Shown here piece by piece: positions 58,858 through 64,000 of a DNA stretch of 64,000 bases. How positions within the stretch are numbered: position 1 is the first letter of the stretch; every line of letters starts with the position of its first letter. The stretch lies in contig CP119326.1 of NCBI GenBank assembly GCA_029202665.1, positions 2,914,001 to 2,978,000 on the forward strand, written 5' to 3'. The notes under the pieces were generated by a model. It was not told the origin of the DNA and searched no databases. It saw only the letters and a program-made list of their open reading frames with translations. The position numbers were made by a program, and so were the translations under genes. This DNA comes from Candidatus Brevundimonas colombiensis. Its GTDB lineage: Bacteria > Pseudomonadota > Alphaproteobacteria > Caulobacterales > Caulobacteraceae.

Positions 58858-59222
58858 AGGCTCAGCACGCACCGCTCGTTGATCGTCGGGCGGGCCACCT
58901 GAATGCGGCACAGACCGGGCCATTCGGGCTTCAGCGTCCGGGCGAACCACAGGCACAGATTCTCCAGGCTGGGCAGTTCCAGCCCCGGATGTTCGTTCAG
59001 CATCCCGTGGTCCAGCGTCTCCGCCGCCGCCTTCAGCGCCCGGTCCAACGCGCCCAGGTCCGCGACCCAGCCGTGCTCGACGTCCAGCACCTCGGACCGC
59101 ACCGTCGCCTCGACCGTGAAGGAATGGCCGTGGACGCGGCGATAGATGCTGCCCTCCGGCTCGTTGGGGAAGTGGTGGGCGGCGTCGAACGTCGCCTGTT
59201 TGGTGATCTCGAAGACGGGCAT
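58854..59222 (-). CDS. queD: QueD-like 6-carboxytetrahydropterin synthase
   Basis: A 122-residue T-fold enzyme of the preQ0 (7-deazaguanine) pathway. Zinc-binding histidines are in FDAAHHF and VHGHSF; the Glu/His catalytic pair includes LDHGMLNE. The position of the catalytic Cys in E. coli QueD (CxxxHGH) is Tyr here (YRRVHGH). Operon context with queE and queC still supports QueD. The start at 59220-59222 shares a base with the queE stop (TAATG), and a 15-codon upstream extension is not used. Confidence 0.88.
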   Translation of the reverse strand: MPVFEITKQATFDAAHHFPNEPEGSIYRRVHGHSFTVEATVRSEVLDVEHGWVADLGALDRALKAAAETLDHGMLNEHPGLELPSLENLCLWFARTLKPEWPGLCRIQVARPTINERCVLSL

Positions 59223-59857
59223 TAGCGGACGCCGATATATTTGTGGGTCTGGACGCTCAGGCGCCATTGGGGGTGGGTCAGGCAGTATTCGATGGCGGCG
59301 GCGGTGTTGGCGGCCTGATCCGGCCCGTCCATCGGCTGAAGCCAGAACCGTTCGAAATCCAGATGCTCGAACCGATCCGGCATGGCCTTGTCCTGCGGAA
59401 AGACCAGTTTCAGCTCTTGCCCGCGCGTCTGCATCACCGGCGCATCGGCCTTGGGGCTGACGCAGATCCAGTCGATGCCGCCCGGCGCCGCAAGCGTGCC
59501 GTTCGACTCTATGGCGATTTCAAAGCCGCGCGCGTTAAGGGCCGCGATCAGAGACGCGTCCAGTTGCAGCAGCGGCTCGCCCCCGGTGCAGACCACCAGT
59601 TTCGGATCGCCCGCCCGGCCCCGCCACAGCGAGGCGACATGATCGGCCAACAGGTCGGGCGTCGCGAACTTGCCGCCCCCGCCGCCGTCCACGCCGACGA
59701 AATCGGTGTCGCAGAAGGTGCAGACGGCGCTGGCCCGGTCCTGCTCGCGCCCGCTCCACAGATTGCAGCCGGCGAAGCGCAGGAAGACCGCAGGCCGTCC
59801 CGCCTGCCCGCCCTCGCCCTGCACCGTCAGAAAGACTTCCTTGGCCGAATAGGTCAC
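59222..59857 (-). CDS. queE: QueE, 7-carboxy-7-deazaguanine synthase
   Basis: A 211-residue radical SAM enzyme of queuosine/preQ0 synthesis. The cluster is the unusual CX14CX2C type (C31 in FAGCNLWSG, then CTFCDTDF), typical for QueE. VCTGGEPLLQLD and SNGTLAAPGGIDWICVSPK are other family marks. ATGA overlap with queC. Confidence 0.94.
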   Translation of the reverse strand: MTYSAKEVFLTVQGEGGQAGRPAVFLRFAGCNLWSGREQDRASAVCTFCDTDFVGVDGGGGGKFATPDLLADHVASLWRGRAGDPKLVVCTGGEPLLQLDASLIAALNARGFEIAIESNGTLAAPGGIDWICVSPKADAPVMQTRGQELKLVFPQDKAMPDRFEHLDFERFWLQPMDGPDQAANTAAAIEYCLTHPQWRLSVQTHKYIGVR

Positions 59858-60585
59858 GTCGTGACGCCTTTAGAAGCGGCCCACTCGTTGTAACCCGCGG
59901 CGCGCAGGTCGCACGCCGGGCATTCGCCGCAGCCATAGCCCCAGGCGTGCCGGTGCGTCCGGTCGCCCTGATAGCAGGTGTGGCTGTCCTCGATGATCAT
60001 CTGGACCAGGGCCGTCCCGCCGATCTGCTGGGCCAGGTCCCACGTCTGGGCCTTGGTCAGCCACATCAGCGGCGTCTCGATCACCACCGGCTTGTCCAGC
60101 CCCAGCGACAGCGCCCGCGCCATCGCCACCATCGTGTCATGACGACAGTCGGGATAGCCGGAATAGTCCGTCTCGCACATGCCGCCGACCAGCACCTCCA
60201 ACCCGCGCCGGTCCGCCAGCGCCGCCGCCGCGACCAGGAAGATCAGGTTGCGCCCCGGCACGAAGGTCGTCGGCAGGCCGCGCGCGTCCATCTCGATCTT
60301 GCGGTCGGCGGTCAGGGCGCTTTCGGCGATCCGGCCGTATCCGGTCAGGTCCACCACATGATCGTCGCCCAGTCGGTCGGCGTACTGCGGCAAAGCCTGC
60401 GCCATGCCGTCGCGCACAGTCTGGCGCGCCTGCATCTCGACCACATGGCGCTGGCCATAGTCGAAGCCGACCGTCTCGACCCGCGCGAACCGCTCCAGCG
60501 CCCAGGCCAGGCAGGTCGCGCTGTCCTGCCCGCCGGAGAACAGAACCAGGGCCGATGTGGGAGTCTTTTCCAGGATGACGCTCAT
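59854..60585 (-). CDS. queC: QueC, 7-cyano-7-deazaguanine synthase
   Basis: A 243-residue ATP-dependent preQ0 synthase. The PP-loop LFSGGQDSATCLAWAL (about 14-29) and the zinc site CGECPACDLRAAGY (Cys cluster) are clear. ATG 60583-60585 is chosen over a 57-codon upstream extension that is unlike QueC. First gene of queC-queE-queD. Confidence 0.95.
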   Translation of the reverse strand: MSVILEKTPTSALVLFSGGQDSATCLAWALERFARVETVGFDYGQRHVVEMQARQTVRDGMAQALPQYADRLGDDHVVDLTGYGRIAESALTADRKIEMDARGLPTTFVPGRNLIFLVAAAALADRRGLEVLVGGMCETDYSGYPDCRHDTMVAMARALSLGLDKPVVIETPLMWLTKAQTWDLAQQIGGTALVQMIIEDSHTCYQGDRTHRHAWGYGCGECPACDLRAAGYNEWAASKGVTT

Positions 60586-60779
60586 GACAAACCTGCGGTC
60601 GGCCGGTCGGCCGCGCGCATGCACAAAGGGATGAAGACCCCAGATGGGTCGGGCGGGCCTCATACACCAGCCCTGGCCGGGGTGCAAAAAGGGCGGATTT
60701 GCGTCCCGGCCGCCGGAGCTTAACCAATCCGCAAGCGATTTCTGACTTATACTCACAATGAGTAGGAGTTCCAGGCAGT

Positions 60780-62399
60780 ATGCCGACCATCGAAACCCTT
60801 TCCGAGCGTCCCAAGCCCGTGGGCCCGACGACGCTTGGGTGTGAGGTGCTGGCGCGTTTCGAACGCGAGCCGGACACGCTGGTCATACCCGTCGTCGATG
60901 GCGACAGGCCCGTCGGACTGGTCGAGCGCACCGCCTTCCTCGAGAAGATCGCCGCCCGGTTCGGCCACGCCCTTTACGATCTTCGCCCCATCACCTTCGC
61001 CATGGACGCCGAGCCGGCTGTGGTGGAGGCCGGCGTTCGCATCGACGCCTTCTGCGACATCATGCTGAAGGGCGGCCCCGCGGCCTTGCTGCGGGGCTTT
61101 ATTGTCACCCACAACGGCGCCTATCAGGGCGTCGGCACCGCCGCCACCCTGCTTCAAGCGGTGAATACGCGCCAGCGCGAACAGAACGAACAACTGGCCG
61201 AACAGGCCGCGATCCTCAGCGATACCCGCGCCCAGGCCATCGCCTCCGCGCGCGCCAAGAGCCAGTTCCTGGCCATCATGAGCCACGAACTCCGCACGCC
61301 GATGAACGGCGTGTTGGCCGTGGCCGAGCTGTTGCGCCGTCAGCCGCTGACGTCAGCAGCCCAGGCGCACGTCCAGACCATCGTGGATTCGTCAGAGACG
61401 CTGCTGCGCATCCTTCAGGACGCAGTGGACCTGTCCAAGGCCGAGGCGGGCGAGCTGGAGTTGTCCAGCACGCCGACAGCCCTGCGCGCCGTCATGGACG
61501 ACATCCAGTCGATGTGGGAGCCGCGCGCCTCTCAGGATGGCGTGACCCTGCTGGTGGGTTATGAGGGCGACACCGAACTGGCGGCCGTCATCGACGGCGT
61601 GCGCCTGAAACAGGTGTTCAACAACCTGATCGGAAACGCCCTGAAGTTCGCCCGCAACGGCGTCGTCGAAGCCGGGCTGAAGGCCTGGGTCGAGGGCGAC
61701 GGCATCCACATGGAAGCCCGTGTCCGCGACGACGGGCCGGGCGTCGATGTCGACCGGGTGGATTCCATCTTCGAACCCTTCGTTCACGGCTCCGGCCCCG
61801 ACGGCGCTGGTCTCGGCCTGTCAATCTGCCGTCAGGTCATCGACCGGATGGGGGGCCGGATCTGGGCCGAGAACAACAAGGGGCGCGGCGCGACCTTCGC
61901 CTTCGATCTGACGGCGCCGCGCGCGATCATGGAGGCCGAGGTCCAGTCCAACGTCTCCGATCTGGGCGGTTTCGACCTGAAGGCGGCGCCGCACATCCTG
62001 ATCGTCGACGACAACGCCACCAACCGTGTGGTGGCCCAGGCGCTGTGCGAGATGTTCGGATGCAGTTCCGAACTTGCGGAAGACGGCCTTGAGGCGCTCC
62101 AGGCCGTTCAGGAAAGCCGCTACGATCTGGTTCTGATGGACATCAAGATGCCGCGCATGGACGGCGTGCAGGCCACCCAGGCCATCCGCGCCTTGCCCGG
62201 CCCGGTCGGCCGCGTGCCCATCGTCGCCCTGACCGCCAACGCCGACCCCGAAGACGCCAAACACTATCTGTCGATCGGCATGGCGGCGGTGGTCGAAAAG
62301 CCGATCAAGCCCGAACGCCTGCGCATGGCCATGAACGCCGCCCTGGCGGCAGCGCAGGACGCAGAGGATCAGGACGCATCGGGCCGATCCGCCGCCTGA
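60780..62399 (+). CDS. Hybrid sensor histidine kinase with C-terminal receiver
   Basis: A 539-residue cytoplasmic hybrid kinase. The N-terminal 130 residues look like a CBS-type sensor (VIPVVDGDRPVGLVERTAFL ... FIVTHNGAYQGVGTAATLL). Then a HisKA domain with SHELRTPMNGV (H at about 170), HATPase (NNLIGNALKFARNG, DDGPGVD, GLGLSICRQVI) and a receiver (VDDNATNRV; phospho-Asp in YDLVLMDIKMPRMDGVQ; ALTAN; VEKPIKP). TAGGAG is about 14 bases upstream of ATG 60780. No membrane helix, so it senses inside the cell. Partner regulator not next door. Confidence 0.93.
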   Translation: MPTIETLSERPKPVGPTTLGCEVLARFEREPDTLVIPVVDGDRPVGLVERTAFLEKIAARFGHALYDLRPITFAMDAEPAVVEAGVRIDAFCDIMLKGGPAALLRGFIVTHNGAYQGVGTAATLLQAVNTRQREQNEQLAEQAAILSDTRAQAIASARAKSQFLAIMSHELRTPMNGVLAVAELLRRQPLTSAAQAHVQTIVDSSETLLRILQDAVDLSKAEAGELELSSTPTALRAVMDDIQSMWEPRASQDGVTLLVGYEGDTELAAVIDGVRLKQVFNNLIGNALKFARNGVVEAGLKAWVEGDGIHMEARVRDDGPGVDVDRVDSIFEPFVHGSGPDGAGLGLSICRQVIDRMGGRIWAENNKGRGATFAFDLTAPRAIMEAEVQSNVSDLGGFDLKAAPHILIVDDNATNRVVAQALCEMFGCSSELAEDGLEALQAVQESRYDLVLMDIKMPRMDGVQATQAIRALPGPVGRVPIVALTANADPEDAKHYLSIGMAAVVEKPIKPERLRMAMNAALAAAQDAEDQDASGRSAA

Positions 62400-62414
62400 T
62401 ACGCGCCCGATGTT

Positions 62415-63446
62415 TCAGTCCGGCCGAACGTCCAGCGCCTCCTCGTCCTCCTCGTCATAGCCGACAAGGCGCAGCGCCCGCGCCTTCTGGCCGTTGATCT
62501 CGGCCCACCGCAGCAGGCCCTCCTCGCGCCCGTGCGTGATCCAGACCTCCTCGGGCTGCAACTCGATGAAGGTCGCCGTCAGTTCGTTCCAGTCCGCGTG
62601 ATCGGACACGATCAAGGGCAACTCCACCCCTCTTTGCCGCGCACGCGCCTTCACGCCCATCCAGCCTGAGGCGAACGCCGTGACAGGGTCGGCGAACCGA
62701 CGCGCCCAGCGGTCCTGAATGGCGGAGGGCGGCGCGATGGCCACCTCACCGCCCAGGGCGTTCCTGGGCAGATCGCGGGTCGGCAGCAGCGGCCCAAGGT
62801 CTATGCCCTCCCGCTCATAGAGGGCGTTCAGCCGCTCCATCGCGCCGTGATAGTAGATGGGTCGGTCCCAGCCGGCCTCTCGCAACAGGCGAATGATCCG
62901 TTGCGCCTTGCCCAGCGCATAGGCGCCGACCAGATGGGCCCGCTCCGGAAACTGCCCCAGGGAGCAGACCAGGCGCCCCACCTCCTCCTCTGCCGGCGGA
63001 TGACTGAACACAGGCAGGCCGAAGGTGGCCTCGGAAATGAAGACGTGACACGGCGTCGGCTCGAATGGCGCGCAGGTTGGGTCGCGACGGCGTTTGTAGT
63101 CGCCGGAAACCACCATGGTCAGCCCCTTCCAGCGCACCTCGACCTGGGCGGAACCCAGAACATGACCGGCGGGCGCAAGCCTTAGGTCGACGCCGTCTAT
63201 CGCTGTCGCCTGCCCATATTCGACCGACTGCGCCTGACCGGTGAAGTCGGCGCCGTAGCGCTCGGCCATGATCGCCAACGTCTGGCGCGTCGCAAGAACA
63301 GCGCCGTGACCCGCACGCGCATGATCGGAATGGCCGTGGGTGATGACCGCGCGATCCACCGGACGCACCGGGTCGACATAGAAGTCGCCGGGCGGGCAAT
63401 AGAGGCCAGCGGGCGTTGGATGCAGCAAGTCTTCGGCGCGGATCAT
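62415..63446 (-). CDS. Ligase-associated DNA exonuclease (metallo-beta-lactamase/beta-CASP)
   Basis: A 343-residue enzyme of the TIGR04122 type, which accompanies ATP-dependent DNA ligases in repair clusters. The metal motif ITHGHSDHARAGH (about 36-48) is intact, and a second set is seen in APAGHVLGSAQVEV, SGDYK and SDHADW. The usual ligase and Lhr-like helicase partners are not adjacent: the downstream gene is a convergent kinase and the upstream gene is divergent. DNA repair role is by family. Confidence 0.9.
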   Translation of the reverse strand: MIRAEDLLHPTPAGLYCPPGDFYVDPVRPVDRAVITHGHSDHARAGHGAVLATRQTLAIMAERYGADFTGQAQSVEYGQATAIDGVDLRLAPAGHVLGSAQVEVRWKGLTMVVSGDYKRRRDPTCAPFEPTPCHVFISEATFGLPVFSHPPAEEEVGRLVCSLGQFPERAHLVGAYALGKAQRIIRLLREAGWDRPIYYHGAMERLNALYEREGIDLGPLLPTRDLPRNALGGEVAIAPPSAIQDRWARRFADPVTAFASGWMGVKARARQRGVELPLIVSDHADWNELTATFIELQPEEVWITHGREEGLLRWAEINGQKARALRLVGYDEEDEEALDVRPD

Positions 63447-63530
63447 GGTGTCCTAACGCACTCGACGCGGTCGGGTCGCCGATCCATACAGGAGCCTTTA
63501 AAATCAGCGCCGGAAAGGCCGTCCCGCACA

Positions 63531-63983
63531 ATGTCCGACAGCTTCCTCACCGCCATCCTGCCCCAGCTGGCCGCCGGCGCGGCCCATACGGAGGCGCTGG
63601 GTTTCGCCTTCGATGGCCTGCACGACGGCGAACCGCGCATTCGCGTGCCCTGGCGCGAGGATCTGGTCGGCGATCCCGACACTGGCGTGTTCGCCGGCGG
63701 ACTGGTCACCACTCTGCTGGATCATATCGGAGGATTGGCGATCTGGACCGCGCTTGACGCCTTTCAACCGGTCGCCACCGTCGATCTGCGCGTGGATTAT
63801 ATGCGCGCCGCCCGGCCGCATCGCGACCTGCTGGCCCAGGGCGTCTGCTATCGCATGACCCACACCATCGCCTTCGTGCGCGCCTGGGCGTTCGAGGACG
63901 ACCCGTCCGACCCGGTGGCGGCGGCCCAGTCGGCCTATATCTTCAATCCATCGCGCCAGCGACTGGCCGGAGAGGCGGCATGA
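63531..63983 (+). CDS. PaaI-family thioesterase (hotdog)
   Basis: A 150-residue hotdog thioesterase: GFAFDGLHDGEPRIRVPW, then DTGVFAGGLVTTLLDHIGGLAIW (about 50-72; the DHxxG turn is diagnostic) and PVATVDLRVDYMRAA. Substrate unknown. The start ATG 63531 follows a weak GGAAAGG. The stop overlaps the next ATG (ATGA), so another gene is coupled. Confidence 0.9.
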   Translation: MSDSFLTAILPQLAAGAAHTEALGFAFDGLHDGEPRIRVPWREDLVGDPDTGVFAGGLVTTLLDHIGGLAIWTALDAFQPVATVDLRVDYMRAARPHRDLLAQGVCYRMTHTIAFVRAWAFEDDPSDPVAAAQSAYIFNPSRQRLAGEAA

Positions 63984-64000
63984 CCGACCTTCTCGCCACC
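63980..64000 (+). CDS. Start of a further gene (cut by window edge)
   Basis: ATG at 63980 overlaps the PaaI stop by ATGA; only seven codons (MTDLLAT) are visible. Tandem PaaI-like thioesterase genes are common, so a second copy is possible, but nothing in these codons proves it. Confidence 0.6.

Noticed and set aside
60586..60756. Upstream extension of queC
   Set aside because: The extra 57 codons do not resemble QueC and the internal ATG matches the family start.

Overview
The window is a GC-rich, gene-dense chromosomal segment of an alphaproteobacterium of the Caulobacterales, most likely a Brevundimonas-like species. That placement rests on several lineage markers together: PopZ, SciP (DUF1153), FliX and FlbY, GG-N10-GC (sigma-54) flagellar promoters with FlbD-like sites, GTTC-N7-GTTC LexA operators, and an alpha-type single-cysteine DksA. 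I see no prophage, transposon, CRISPR array or rRNA; gene content is mostly core with a few accessory islands.

Layout: 1-900, clpS-clpA (clpA cut by the window edge). 1.0-7.0 kb, phasin, penicillin-binding D-Ala-D-Ala carboxypeptidase with SPOR domain, an SOS-type radical SAM gene (PA0069 family), an RlmD-like 23S rRNA methyltransferase with a small acidic partner, and a Tyr/Gly-rich exported protein. 7.1-15.2 kb, tlyA (with a triplicated 3' end), a REP-like inverted repeat, valS, popZ, tolC, a degenerate isoaspartyl methyltransferase homologue, a SpoU-type methyltransferase, tRNA-Cys and tRNA-Asn. 15.5-21.5 kb, a complete six-gene Mrp cation/proton antiporter operon (mrpA and mrpB fused; every junction an ATGA overlap). 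21.5-25.3 kb, a lipoprotein, a LOG-family protein, gltX and dksA. 25.4-29.5 kb, fliX diverging from flgI-flgJ-flbY, then an EAL protein. 29.5-34.9 kb, an ABC-F ATPase, a truncated haemoglobin and uvrA behind a LexA box. 35-39.4 kb, an Mla/MCE lipid transport operon. 39.7-42.4 kb, a UdgX uracil-DNA-binding protein and a second SOS-type radical SAM protein. 42.4-50 kb, flgK-flgL and fliK-flgD-flgE fired from back-to-back sigma-54 promoters, followed by sciP. 50.5-64 kb, mnmA, a TonB receptor, a response regulator lacking its phospho-Asp, small regulators, thioesterases, queC-queE-queD, a hybrid histidine kinase and a ligase-associated exonuclease.

The most interesting signal is a DNA-damage theme: three perfect GTTC-N7-GTTC operators stand before uvrA and two unrelated radical SAM genes, and both radical SAM proteins end in a match to the sliding-clamp-binding motif (QLSLF and QMDLF). 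One is translationally coupled to UdgX, which carries the KRRxH loop used for covalent uracil capture. This suggests a clamp-recruited, LexA-controlled radical SAM repair or modification system. It is inferred from sequence alone.
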